A stretch of 64,000 bases of DNA from Eulemur rufifrons (GCF_041146395.1 NC_090999.1:65229001-65293000), one strand, 5' to 3'; positions 25,321-36,859 are shown, counted from the stretch's first letter. The notes: generated by a model not told the origin, from the sequence alone. Numbers and translations: made by a program.

Positions 25321-26205
25321 TGTCAGTGGAAAAGAATACAAACTGTGTGTGACCATGGCCTGGAGAGCCACGCCCAAGAAGCCTTGAGAAGGTGGTTTTA
25401 CCGTTGGTTGGGTTACAATTTGGTTTTATACATTTCAGGGAGACAGGAATTACACATAAAGTCATAAACCAATACATGAAAGGTATACATTGGTTTGGCC
25501 CCAACAGGCAGGGCATCTCAAAGTGGGGCATTACAGGTTATAGGTGGGTTTAAAGATTCTTTGATTTGTGATTGTTTAACACATTGACTGCCACACTAGA
25601 AAAAAATTTTTTTCCTTGGGGCCATAGTGTTTTGTTACAAAAATAGAATAAAAACTTTTAAAACAAAACAATTCTTTCTAATTTATTGAAAAATTTGTTA
25701 TTTTTTATTGTTTTCTGTGCATGAGTTATATGCAACTTGAAAAATAGTTCTCACAGCTCCCAAGTGAAAAGATATGTGAGTTACATAGGCTTCACGAGGT
25801 CCAGGCTCAAAACTAGTGTGAGTTAAATACAACTCACATGGCAGTTAATGTGTTAAAGAAATGAAGATTTGTCTAAAGGCTTGGAATGTTTTCAGTTAAG
25901 ATAAGGAAGTCTGTTAATCAGAGACAAGCTATTGGACATATACTAGACATATACCCAGACTCAAGTGATCTGTTAAGTAAATGGATGACCTACAAGTGTG
26001 GTTTAAGCTTTATCTTATATAGCCTTAGGCCTGTTGATGAGTTACAAAGAATATCTCCAAGATGGAAGGGGGGCATGATGAGGCAGGTCTGACCTCCCTT
26101 CTCATGGCCAGCAACTCAGCTTTAGGGTATTTCTGGGGTTCCCTTGGTGAAGAGAGGGTCCATTCAGTCAGCTGGTAGGCTTAAGATTTTATTTTAGTTC
26201 GCACA
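25321..26205 (-). mobile_element. retroviral LTR inserted in L1
   Basis: TG...CA ends (TGTCAGTGGAAAAG to TTTTAGTTCGCACA) bound an LTR in minus orientation. Landmarks include GGGTTACAATTTGGTTTTAT (reverse of a TATA-like GTATAAAACC), AGGGAGACAGGAATTACA, ATACATTGGTTTGGCC and GGGCATCTCAAAGTGGGGC. L1 ORF2 runs straight up to it and resumes after it (CTAAATAAACCATGGGTAAAA). It is a solo LTR with no gag, pol or env, and has itself been split by a piggyBac-like element. Confidence 0.7.
25576..25856. mobile_element. piggyBac-like MITE inside the LTR
   Basis: A 273-bp body flanked on both sides by TTAA (25576-25579 and 25853-25856), the invariant piggyBac target duplication. The inverted ends are CACATTGACTGCCA on the left and, reversed, CACATTAACTGCCA on the right, 13 of 14 matched. 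The interior is AT-rich, holds several GTGAGTTA words and encodes no transposase, so it was moved by another element. LTR sequence resumes cleanly after the second TTAA. Lineage-specific piggyBac elements are known from mouse lemur. Confidence 0.85.
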
Positions 26206-26635
26206 TATTTCTAAATAAACCATGGGTAAAAGAATAAAACAATCAGTAAATTAGGAGGGATTTTAAACTGAATAACAATGGAAACATAACATGAAAATTT
26301 GTTGATTTCTTAATTTGTTTAATGCTATAAACAAATAAAAAATAAATAGAAAAGAAAAAAGGTCTCAAATATTAATAAATCCTCCAGGTATTATATTTGT
26401 AAACTAAAAAAATGAAGAATAAATTAAACCCAAAATAAGCAGAATAAAGGAAACAATAAAAAGCAGACGGGAAATTAATAAAATAGAAAACAGAAAAACA
26501 ATGGAAAAATCAACGAAACCAAAAGCTAGTTTTTTGAGACTACGAATACAATTGATAAACCTCTAGACAGACCGGACTGATCAGGAAAAAAAGAGAGAAG
26601 ACACAAATTTCTAATGTTACAGTAAGAGAAATGAC
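26206..26635 (+). mobile_element. old L1 ORF2, between endonuclease and RT
   Basis: ORF2 sequence resumes after the LTR: GAAAAAAGGTCTCAAATATT, TTAAACCCAAAATAAGCAG, AAATCAACGAAACCAAAAGC, TTGATAAACCTCTAGACAG and AAAGAGAGAAGACACAAAT. It ends in GAGAAATGAC at an insertion point. Confidence 0.85.
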
Positions 26636-27585
<950 letters not shown>

Positions 27586-28600
27586 GACATTATTACACAT
27601 TCTATAATTATTAAAAGGATAATGAGGGAATATAAATGACAATCTCAATCAAAATTGATACTTAGAAGAAATGGACAAATTCCTCAAAAGATGCAAACCA
27701 CCAAAGCTGACTCGAGAAGAAATACATAACCTGAATAGCCCCATAACTAAGTAAATAAATTGAATTTGCCAAAGACTACCCCACAAAAAATTCAAAGCCC
27801 AGATAGCTTCACTAGTGAACTTTACCAAATATTAAAGATATAATAATATGAATTCTACACAAACTCTTCCAAAAAATTTGAGGAGGAAGAAATACTTCCC
27901 AACTAATTCTATATATCCAGAATTTCCCTGATAATAAACTAAAGACATTATAAGAAAACTACAGACCAATATCTCTCATGAGAATATATTCAAAAATTTT
28001 TAAAAAATTTAGAATATAAAATCAAATATATAAAAATTAAATATCAAGTGAGGTTGTCCTCAGAAATCCAAGATTGATTTAACATTTTAAAAAATCACTG
28101 TAATTCATTACATTAACAAACTCAAAAAGAAAATCCAAATAACAATGTCTATAGGTGCAGAAAAAGCATTTGACAAAAATTCAACATTTATTCCTGATAA
28201 AAACTCTCACCAAACTAAGAATAACAGAAACTCCCTCAAGCTAAAAAGGGCATTATAAAAAACTTACAGCTAACATCATAATGATGAAAGACTAAATGCT
28301 TTCTCCTGAAGATTAGGATAAAACACGGATTTTCCTTCTCATCACTTCTATTCAGTATTTTTCTCACAGTTTAAGCCAGTGCAATATGGAAAGAAAAAGA
28401 AATAAAGGCATCTAGATTGGAAGAAGTAAAAATGTCTTATTCACAGATGACATAATTGTTTTTGTAGAAAATCCAACTACTCTACAAAAAAGAAACTAAA
28501 CCTAATAAATGAGTTTGGTAAGGTTTTAGGACAAAACATCAATATTCAAAAATCTATTGCAATCTTCATACGTCATTAGCAACAAACAATGGAAAACTGA
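27586..28600 (+). mobile_element. old L1 ORF2, reverse-transcriptase region
   Basis: ORF2 resumes: ATTAAAAGGATAATGAGGGAA, GAAATGGACAAATTCCTC, CCCAGATAGCTTCACTAGTG, CTACACAAACTCTTCC, AACTACAGACCAATATCTCTC, GCAGAAAAAGCATTTGACAAA and TCACAGATGACATAATTG. The last encodes the position of the catalytic YXDD box, here read as SQMT/DDI in shifted frames. Many stops make it dead. It ends near 28600, just before a T-rich tract. Confidence 0.88.
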
Positions 28601-28609
28601 AGTTTTTCT

Positions 28610-28640
28610 TTCTTTTTTTTTTTTTTTTTGCCTCCATTTC
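28610..28640. repeat. T-rich tract at the L1 edge
   Basis: A TTTTTCTTTC then T18 run sits directly at the end of the L1. It may be the tail of a minus-strand retroposed copy or a simple-repeat expansion. Confidence 0.6.
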
Positions 28641-28709
28641 TTATTTGAACAGGTTCAATTTAATCCACAAGGATTGCTGTGGCCAAGTCTCAGGGAGGTC
28701 TCTGTCACT

Positions 28710-28785
28710 CAATTTGTGCACTGCATCAGAATCTTATAAGGAGTCTGTTAAACATGCAGATCTATGGGTCCCACTCCAGACATAC
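28710..28785 (-). mobile_element. MER5A-like hAT MITE, first part
   Basis: CTGCATCAGAATCTTATAAGG, GAGTCTGTTAAACATGCAG and GGGTCCCACTCCAGACA match the reverse of MER5A. The element is cut at 28786 by an LTR and continues at 29392. Confidence 0.65.
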
Positions 28786-29391
28786 TGTGGTAGGATAATT
28801 TTAAGATTCCCCCCTGCAATATCTACCCCCTGGTGTTACTCCCATGATTATGTTATAGTATATGGCAAAAAGGATTTTTCACATGTAATTAAGGTTACCA
28901 ATCATTTGATTCTAGGATAGATTATCCAGGTGGTCTAACCTAATTATATAAGCTCTTTAAAAGCAAAGAGTTTCTACAACTAGATGCAGAAAGGGAAGGC
29001 AGAGGGATTTGAACATGAGAGGGACTTGATGTGAGGGGGATTCTCTGCTGCTGTTATGGGAGGATCCTATGGAAAGGACCGGGAAGCAGCTTCTGGGGCT
29101 GAGAGTGGTCATCAGTCAACCACTAGCAAGGCAAGTGGGCCTCGTTCCTACAACCACAAGGAAGTAAATCAACAACTATAGTGAGCTTGGAAGCAGATTG
29201 TTACCTAGAGTCTTCAGATAAAAGCCCAGTCCAGCTGACACCTTGATCTCAACCTTGTGAGGCCCTAAATAGAGAAACTTGTCAAGCCCATCTGAACTAC
29301 TTCTGACTACAGAACTGTGAAATAATAAATTGGTACTGTTTTATGCCACTAAGTTTGATCATTTGTTATCCAGCAACAGAAAACTAATACA
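28786..29391 (+). mobile_element. solo LTR (MaLR-like) inside the MER5A-like element
   Basis: The ends are TGTGGTAGGATAATTTTAAG and AACAGAAAACTAATACA. Landmarks in order are TATATGGCAAAAAGGATTTT, AATTAAGGTTACCAATCA, CCTACAACCACAAGGAAG, GACACCTTGATCTCAACC, ACAGAACTGTGAAATAATAAA and TTATGCCACTAAGTTTG. The AATAAA at the end of this run fits the LTR polyadenylation signal. No retroviral gene is attached. Confidence 0.75.
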
Positions 29392-29495
29392 TCTACTGAG
29401 TCAACATTTATGGAAAGTGGTGGCCAAGAATTTGTATGGTTAATAAGCTCCCAATTAATTTTTATATACAGTAAAGTTTAAGACTAACTGAACTA
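29392..29495 (-). mobile_element. MER5A-like hAT MITE, second part
   Basis: CTACTGAGTCAACATTTATGG, GGCCAAGAATTTGTATGG and TAATAAGCTCCCAATTAA continue the element broken at 28785. Together the two parts span about the length of MER5A. Confidence 0.6.
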
Positions 29496-29934
29496 GAAGA
29501 ACATGATCATGAAAATGGAACAGATTGTACTTCCGAATTTGTCTCTCAAAGCCTGGGAGGCCATGCCCATCTACAACAATTTCAACACAGTTCTTAGCTA
29601 ATTCCTTGCTAATGACATTTCCCCTTATCAACATGATGAAAGAAACACTTACAGTCATTTGGTGCATCTTCCAGCCTCCAAGCAAGACTGAATTATGTTC
29701 TAGTCAAAATCCATTCATTCTATTTCAGAAGATATTTAGTGAATACATATCCATGATCTCAATAATATGATCCAGTGTACAATACCACTTTCTTGCCTAT
29801 GTATTTTTTCCAAAAGCCATTCTAAATTCTCTTTGATGTAATTTAAGTTGTTTTTCTCTTTTCCGATCTTGGAAAATATATTAATAGCTAGCCATCTTCC
29901 TGTAAGTTTTATTCATTATTTCCTGTGAGGACTG
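29496..29934. other. single-copy sequence, no gene seen
   Basis: Both strands are open for about 75-80 codons near 29455-29770, but no domain is recognised and there are no exon signals. Confidence 0.4.
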
Positions 29935-30510
29935 CTGAGAAGCAATGTGCCTATTCCAAGAGGGCAATTGGGATTGGTGTAGATAGAGGTTATATATAGT
30001 CTTTGCTGCTTATTGGATAACAGGTGGGCATACAATTTAGTTCTGACCAAAAAGACTTAAGATAAAGCCTGCTGGGTGATCATGGGAAACATTTTCCTCC
30101 TTGGTAAAATAAAAGATTTACAAAGAGATAACTACCATTTGTCTCCCTCCTAAAAAAAAAAAAAATCACCAAAAAAGTTATGCAGATTGCAAACTCATAA
30201 GTCACTCATGTCACAATTTCTTTGCTCAATCCATTCTCCAGCACCAGCCTCAGAGAGGTTGGACCACAGATGTGTATACACATCCAGGAACACAGAATTA
30301 GCAAATTGCTGGAGTCATCCTGTGACCACAGCGGGAGACTTCACTGACATCCTAATGACAGCAGAAGAGAAATATGAAGAGTGCCTGGGTCCTTGAAGAC
30401 TCTGTTGAGTAGCCAAACCGACCCTGGAGCTGCCTATTTCAAAATTCCTCATTAAGTTAGCTTTAAAGTAGCCTTCTCCTTTAAGCCATTTTTAGTTGGG
30501 TATTCTGATA
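29935..30510 (+). repeat. old LTR-like repeat, possibly interrupted
   Basis: TAGTTCTGACCAAAAAGAC, AAGCCTGCTGGGTGATCATGG and TTTGTCTCCCTCC at the front, and AGTGCCTGGGTCCTTGAAG, CCCTGGAGCTGCCTA and TTAAGCCATTTTTAGTTGGG at the back, fit the same old LTR-like group as 9360-9775. Between them (about 30145-30300) lies sequence that does not fit, including the duplicated block at 30182-30290. Confidence 0.45.
30182..30290 (+). repeat. local duplicate block A
   Basis: About 109 bases matching 32039-32146 in the same orientation at roughly 80%. The best core is TTTGCTCAATCCAT followed by CACCAGCCTCAGAGAG and TTGGACCACAG. It belongs to no family I recognise. Confidence 0.8.
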
Positions 30511-32038
30511 TTTCCTCATAATTCTTGTAGTCTAAGCCACTTTCATATCAATTAACATTCCCAGAAAGTTCCTAGGAATGCTTGGGTGTGTAGCAGTTAC
30601 CTTTAGTCTCTATTTTCAGCCTGTTCCTGAGCCAGAAACCCCAACGATTCTCTAAGGACTGGCAAGGTGGCACTCTGCCAAGCCAATCATGGGGATTCCA
30701 GAGATATCTATAGCAAGGACAGCTGGAGGAAGTGGTGTCTGCCACCTCTCAGCCCCTTAACCTTTTCCCAGAACCAGCAGGCACCATGGCTGAGCCTAAA
30801 GTTCCCCAGAATTACCTGTTGATTCTAATGTAAAGGAGACCATCAGGGACATGGGGTGAGTTAGAGCAAGCTTGGAATCCCCCCAGAAGAGATAACACTG
30901 GTAGGATGGACCCTAGACCTGTGAATAAACTGCTTCATTCCTCTAGGCACGACCAAGGCAGGGAGCCCCAATACTAAGCCCCTTGCTTGCTGTTTTCTGC
31001 CTCTCTGGGGAGGCTTTGCTAGAAGTTGTGGCTGCTGTTTCACAGCAAGAAAACCAGGCTTCAAAGGGAGAAAAATATTCCACTTTATTTCCTTGGTAAA
31101 TTGCAGTGGAGCATAAGAGAGGAAAATATAAAATGTTAAGCACCTAGTAAATGCACAATAACTCCTTCTTGGATTTGTTAATAAAACATGATTAACAAAT
31201 TTATAATACTTAGCATTTCCCTTTAAAAATTACAGTTTTCCTGGTCCCTGTCTCTCTCTCTCTGCTTTACTCTGTAAAATATTTAGTGGGATTTGTAGAG
31301 ATTGGAAGGAAGGTGAGAGGCATTGCTAGAACAGGCTGACTGGCAGGCTGAAAGCAGCCTCAGAAGGGAGCATTTGCCTCGGGGAATCCACCACGGTCCA
31401 GAGCCTTGTTCTTGACTCTGCTAGGACATACAGCCTGATTCCCGCAGCACACCACACACGTAGATGCGGAGCCAATCCGAAAACCATACCTGACATGCAG
31501 ATCTGAATGCTCACACTGATATGTCCAGTACATTCTCTGCAACAGCATATCCATAAAAGGCCAAATCATAAACCAAATGTAGAATAAGTATGAAATTGTA
31601 ACAAGGGAAATTCCTTAGTGATTCCAAATTTTAGAGGCAATGAGCATCCATCACCATGTGAGGAAGTCAAAAGAACTGAAGTTTCTATGCCAGTCTTCCT
31701 CAGCAGCTCTTAGCCAGGCGCCTCCAAAGTTACTTTCTCAAACTCTCCCCTACCTCCAAGTAGGTTTCAGTCTGAGCAATCATCTCCTTTCTGATTGGCA
31801 TATTATTCATCATTAAATATGTTTATCCTTCAACTAGTTTATAGTTAAGTCTTATTAAATCATAAGCTAAATGTAGGAGAATTGGGTTTCTGCTACATTT
31901 GGGGAGAACCATTCTGTTATTTCCATTTCTGTTTTATGTGGATTTTATAACTTCACTTGGGGGCTAACACTGTTTCTAGCTTTTTGCATAACAATTCATT
32001 GGTACCCCTGATGCCTCCTAAACATTACAAAAAAGTAT
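30511..32038. other. single-copy sequence with GC-richer parts
   Basis: No gene was recognised. The parts at about 30640-31070 and 31330-31520 are richer in GC than the surroundings and hold overlapping short minus-strand frames (60-69 codons). A (TC)n run lies at 31250-31263. Confidence 0.4.
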
Positions 32039-32146
32039 GCAGATGCCAGATCGATATGTCACTCACATCAAAGTTCCTTTGCTCAATCCATGCTCCATCA
32101 CCAGCCTCAGAGAGATTGGACCACAGGCATATAGCACATCCAGAAA
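32039..32146 (+). repeat. local duplicate block B
   Basis: Second copy of the 30182-30290 block, 1.75 kb downstream. It lies within a 141-codon plus-strand frame (31957-32382) whose C-terminal half is low-complexity and rich in His, Thr and Ser from a CA-rich stretch. I do not consider that frame a gene. Confidence 0.8.
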
Positions 32147-33144
32147 AAAGATCCACTACCACAATATTTACAACAGAACATGCAGCAGGAATCCTGGAAC
32201 AATCCATGACCACTGACAGCCACCCGCATATTCTTTCAATTTTTCCTTTAAAATATTCCCATTCCCATCCCAACTACATTACTCATACAATTCCTCGAAG
32301 CCCTCACTATTCCACTGCTTTACACACTGCTACCAGAATACACACACAAGCACACCACATGTGCACATGCACCTCTAACTGAGCAAAAGCCTTGCTCAGT
32401 ATAGTCTCAAATCCATTGTATTCCCTGGGAGAGAGATGAGTGCATCCTATTTGATTTCAGTTTACATGCAGCAATGACAAGAATTTCCATCTTTGAGGGT
32501 ATTTATGAAAGCTTTTTGGCTGTAGTCACCCATCTACTTGGAAACCTAACTGTACCCCTCAAAACAGGTTTTCTCAAAAGAGGGAGAAAAAAACTTTGTC
32601 TCAAAGTCTGTTATGCAAACATAAGATTTGGTCTCCTAAAAGAAACATTAAAAAGGCCATTGAGCCCTCCAGTGGCAAAATTATGAAAATGTTATGATGC
32701 ACATCCATGTACCCTAGAGAACTCTCTTGAAGACAGGTGGAAAGAGAATACACAAAATTAAATAAATTTACGCTTTGGGGGTTTTCCAGTTCCTGGACTT
32801 TTTATGACCACAGATAGCCCAAATTATTATGGTGACCATTGTCCAAATATTCCATTTTCTGGAAAAGTATCTTCTAAGTAATGTCTATGCCAGAAAAGTC
32901 TTCTCAAGTTTATTTCCTGTGCTTTAAGGTTTCTTTATTTTCATAGCTGTAGATTTTAATAAACAGTTTAATTAAAGGTGTTACCACAAGACATATCTGA
33001 TGAGTCCAGTTCTGGGGACAAATTATGACTTGTGAAATTCAAACATAAAATGCAAACAGTAGTCGTTCCTAGAGGGCTGTAGTCGGAGACTGAATGTCTT
33101 AATTGAGAGACTATCTGGCTTGGGTTAAAGATGTTCAATGAATT
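32147..33144. other. single-copy sequence, no gene seen
   Basis: It begins with a CA-rich stretch near 32320-32375. The rest is unremarkable, without a named repeat. Confidence 0.4.
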
Positions 33145-33157
33145 TGCTATTTTCTCT

Positions 33158-33480
33158 CTTTTTTTTTTTTTCTTTTTTTTTTTTTTGAGACTGAGTCTCA
33201 CTTTGTTGCCCGGGCTAGAGTGAGTGCCATCAGCCTAGCTCACAGCAACCTCAAACTCCTGGGCTTAAGCGAGACTACTGCCTCAGCCTCTCGAGTAGCT
33301 GGGACTACAGGCATGGGCCACCATGCCCGGCTAATTTTTTTTATATATATATTTTTAGTTGGCCAGATAATTTTTTTCTATTTTTAGTAGAGACTGGGTC
33401 TCGTTCTTGCTCAGGCTGGTCTTGAACTCCTGACCTCGAGTGATCCACCTGCCTCGGCCTCCCAGAGTGCTAGGATTACA
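33158..33480 (-). mobile_element. Alu SINE, 5'-truncated
   Basis: Minus-strand Alu: a T-rich tail, GAGACTGAGTCTCACTTTG, GCCTAGCTCACAGCAACC and TTGCTCAGGCTGGTCTTG, ending at GCTAGGATTACA. About 23 bases of the left-arm start are missing. A perfect 13-bp duplication, TGCTATTTTCTCT, flanks it (33145-33157 and 33481-33493), so the truncation happened at insertion. Confidence 0.96.
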
Positions 33481-33769
33481 TGCTATTTTCTCTTGATATA
33501 GGCATTTTCCGGTGGCCCACAGACTCTTGGGTACATGTTTACAACTCTCTTCTCTGCTTTTCTAATTTCTAAAGGACTGAGGGTATGGAAAGAGGCAAGG
33601 AGCACTGGCTTTTGATAGCTGGTCAAGACAGATGACCTCTCCTCCCCTGAAGCTCCTGACATTTTATTATGCAACCCTGCTCTCTCCTCATTACAATTAC
33701 CAAGTCAAGAGCCTAATTTACTGAATACTTCAGTCACAGCTTAGTCTTCTTTCTACCTCTTTGTTCATC

Positions 33770-34120
33770 CATTCAGTCACATTTACTGCAGGAGTAAACT
33801 CATCCGGCAAGTATTTATTGGTTGTCATAAGTTTCTGCCCTCATAAAATATAGAGTGGAGTGTAGACTCATTTACTCGAATATTTACAAACAAACTACAA
33901 GAAGGAAAAATACTAAAAGCCTTGAGAACATATAACAGTGGGGACCTAATGTAGACCAGGAGACCAACAGGGAAGACCTCTGTTTTGAGAAAGATCTGAA
34001 AGAGCAGGAGGAATCAATTAGGCAAAGACAAATGGCAAGCAGAGGGCATCCCATGTGGAAGACCAGCATGTACAGGGCCCTAAGGGGTGTGTGGGGCATA
34101 TATGCCATGAGCCGAGGGAC
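33770..34120 (-). repeat. L2 LINE 3' fragment
   Basis: Reverse L2 landmarks: AAGTATTTATTGGTTGTC, TGCCCTCATAAAATATAG, GAAAGATCTGAAAGAGCAG and CAGCATGTACAGGGCCCTA. It lies back to back with a plus-strand L2. Confidence 0.55.
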
Positions 34121-34224
34121 CAGCAGGAGATGAAGCTGGAAGCTCTCCCTGGATCGCTGCATAGCCTCCTTAGGGAGTCTTTGCTTACAGTATTGTTCCC
34201 ACCCCCAGTCTTTTCCCAACCCAG

Positions 34225-34850
34225 CTGCCATAGTGATTCCATTAAAATCTAAGTCAGATCATGTCATTACTTTGCTCAAAACCCTCCAACATTCCATATT
34301 TCATACAGAGGAAAAGCCAAGTCCTCACCATGGCCAATAAAGTCCTACATGCTCTGGCCACGTGTTATCTCTGTGGCCTCACCTCCTTCCTCTTCCCCCC
34401 TCACTCACCCATCCAAGCCACTGCAGCCTCCTGCATGTTCCATCACCCCCCAGACAGACCCCCAAGTCAGTGTCTTTGTTCTGGCTGTTTCCTCTGCCTG
34501 CAGTACTCTTCCCCCAGACATCCGCTGTGAGAAGGGGGTGGACCACAGGAGGTTTAGTGTCACTGGGGCATAGAGTCTGAGGCTGGCATTGTGGATGGTG
34601 AGGCCTTCGAGTCTTTACTCCAATGCTTCAAGTCTTTTGCTTCTTAATCAAGGCTACATGTTCACCCAAATTAAAACCCTTTCCCTAACCCCAGCATTCT
34701 TCATCTCCCTTACCATGTTCTATTTTTCTTTTATTCATGATGCTGCTCACCTTCTAACACTCTGCCGCTTTCCTGAGTGATTACGTCTACTCGCATCATT
34801 TTATCTACCTACATCTCCCTTAGGGTGTGGTATGATCGAGCTCTAGAAGC
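34225..34850 (+). repeat. L2 LINE, 3' region
   Basis: A good L2 match: AAAATCTAAGTCAGATCATG, TTTGCTCAAAACCCTCC, AAAGTCCTACATGCTCTGG, CCTCTGCCTGCAGTACTC, TCCCCCAGACATCCGCTGTG and CTTACCATGTTCTATTTTTC. In a live L2 this is the last part of the reverse-transcriptase frame plus the 3' untranslated region. The several open frames here reflect C-rich sequence. Confidence 0.85.
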
Positions 34851-34859
34851 ATGTATCCC

Positions 34860-35520
34860 CATGCCTGCCAGCCCAACCACCTTGAGACTCACCGACACCA
34901 AAGCTCAACATCCACCGTCCTTTACCATAAACTTGACATCCTCCTACATTCAGGTCTGTAACTGCACCACAATTCAGTTGGTCACCCCACGGCAAAGCTC
35001 AGGCAGCTTCTTAGAACTCCCTCTGTCTTCTCAGATCCAGCCATCACCAATCTTACTGACTTTACTTCTGAGACCTTTCTCAACCCTACCAATGTCTCAG
35101 TCTGGTTCGTGTCCCTTCACTGCTCCAGGAGCCCCCTACATGGGTTTGCCTCTGTCACATCCAATCTCCACATTTTTGCCACTCGAATCACCAGTGATGC
35201 AAATTTGAGCAAGTCACCACTCTCCTTAAAACTCTTCAAAAGTAAAAGGCTAAACTACTAGCCTGGCAGAGAAACCCTCCTGGCCCAGCTCCTCCCCAGC
35301 CCCACCACCCACAATGCCAGTCTCATACTCTACACCCCAGGGACACTACACCTCCTATGGTCCCCCCGTCCCCTGTACTCACCACACCCTTCTTTATCTC
35401 ATGGATTCCCACTCTTCTTGTGAGACAACTCAGGAAACCTCCCCTGACCCCAAACTGAGTCAAAGACCCTTCTTTTATGTGCCCCTAATACCCTGATTAC
35501 CTAATACCCTGATTATCTCG
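34860..35520 (+). repeat. second L2-like fragment
   Basis: CACAATTCAGTTGGTCACC, CTCTCCTTAAAACTCTTCAA, CTCCTGGCCCAGCTCC, CAACTCAGGAAACCTCCCC and CCCTAATACCCTGATTA follow an older L2 type. The order repeats the 34225-34850 span, so this is a separate copy. The 143-codon open frame at 34777-35208 runs across the junction and is not a gene. Confidence 0.6.
35484..35515. repeat. 16-bp perfect tandem duplication
   Basis: The unit CCTAATACCCTGATTA is present twice without a gap or mismatch, in the tail of the L2-like fragment. Confidence 0.95.
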
Positions 35521-36007
35521 TGGAAGCCAAGTTCTAAAATCTGTTACGCCACAGCTGAGGCTGGAGTTGATTTCAACATAACGGAATACATTTAGAGACT
35601 AGAAGAATAATGATGAAACTTTATCAGATATGTTAATTAGTATTACAAGTATTCAAATTTCATTTAAAATTATTTAATTTTTTTTGCTCACTCTTGTTAG
35701 TTACTAGCTTCTCCTGAAGTGTCCATGCTACACATCTGTTTTACTAAGTACATACTCACTTTTGACTGAGATCGCTGATATTTTAGGGTACATCTACTTT
35801 TTCTAACACTTTCCTCTTCACACTTTGTATGCTTTTTAGTATGTCTGATGGAAGAAGATTTCCAACGGATGTCATTACACATTATGATGCAAGTTTTCCT
35901 TCTCATAAAATTTGGAGTCATAAAGTTGTCTATAAAGTTAAGAATTCTACAAAGATTAGAAATATAATCTCAACTGTATTCTTCTTCTCTTGGTATTGGT
36001 AGCTAAA
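35521..36007. other. single-copy AT-rich sequence
   Basis: Nothing was recognised between the L2-like piece and the next Alu. Confidence 0.45.
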
Positions 36008-36019
36008 ATGTTATAATGT

Positions 36020-36360
36020 GGCCGGGCGCGGTGGCTCACGCCTGTAATCCTAGCACTCTGGAAGGCCGAGGTGGGTGGATCGCTCAAGGTCAGGAGTTCG
36101 AGACCAGCCTGAGCAAGAGTGAGACCCCCGTCTCTACTAAAAATAGAAAGAAATTATATGGACAGCTAAAATTATATATAGAAAAAATTAGCCGGGCATA
36201 GGGTGCATGCCTGTAGTCCCAGCTACTCGGGAGGCTGAGGCAGTAGGATCGCTTAAACCCAGGAGTTTGAGGTTGCTGTGAGCTAGGCTGACGCCACGGC
36301 ACTCACTCTAGCCCGGGCAACAAAGCGAGACTCTGTCTCAAAAAAAAAAAAAAAAAAAAA
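36020..36360 (+). mobile_element. Alu SINE, lemur type
   Basis: It starts GGCCGGGCGCGGTGGCTCAC and is full length with an A tail of about 21 bases. The target duplication is ATGTTATAATGT (36008-36019 and 36361-36372), perfect. It has the GGACAGCTAAAATTATATAT linker and keeps several CpGs, so it is comparatively young. Confidence 0.97.
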
Positions 36361-36523
36361 ATGTTATAATGTATATGTTTATTTATATGTCAATTTTATA
36401 ATTTTTATAAACATTTATTTATTGAAAACATAATGTTCTTCAAAAAGTTATCTAGCAAAAGCAGCATTTCTTAGTACTTGTACTATTTGTTCATCTATTC
36501 CTCTGTTTATTTAATTTTTTGGA

Positions 36524-36847
36524 TTTTTTTTTTTTGAAATAGTTTCACTCTGCTGCCTGGGCTAGAGTGCCATGGCATCAGCCTAGCTCACAGCAACCTC
36601 AAACTCCTGGGCTCAAGTGATCCTTCTGCCTCAGCCTCCCGAGTAGCTGGGACTACAAGTACTCGCCACCACGCCTAGCTAATTTTTTTGTTTCTATGTT
36701 TAGATGGCAGGCTAATTTTTTTTATTTTTAGTAGAGATGGGATCTCACTCTTGCTCAGGTTGGTCTCGAACTCCTGACCTCCAGCGATCCTTCCACTTTG
36801 GGCTCCCAGAGTGCTAGGATTACAGGTGTGAGCCACCATGCCCAGTG
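36524..36847 (-). mobile_element. Alu SINE, minus strand
   Basis: A T run, CACTCTGCTGCCTGGGC, GCCTCAGCCTCCCGAGTAGC and TGCTCAGGTTGGTCTCG, ending GTGTGAGCCACCATGCCCAG. The duplication TAATTTTTTGGA is perfect at 36512-36523 and 36848-36859. It faces the Alu at 36020-36360 with 163 bases between them. Confidence 0.96.
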
Positions 36848-36859
36848 TAATTTTTTGGA

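Noticed and set aside
31957..32382. 141-codon plus-strand open frame
   Set aside because: The second half is low-complexity from a CA-rich stretch, the start is not supported, and the first half is a local duplicate.
34777..35208. 143-codon plus-strand open frame
   Set aside because: It spans the junction between two L2 fragments; no domain and no exon signals.
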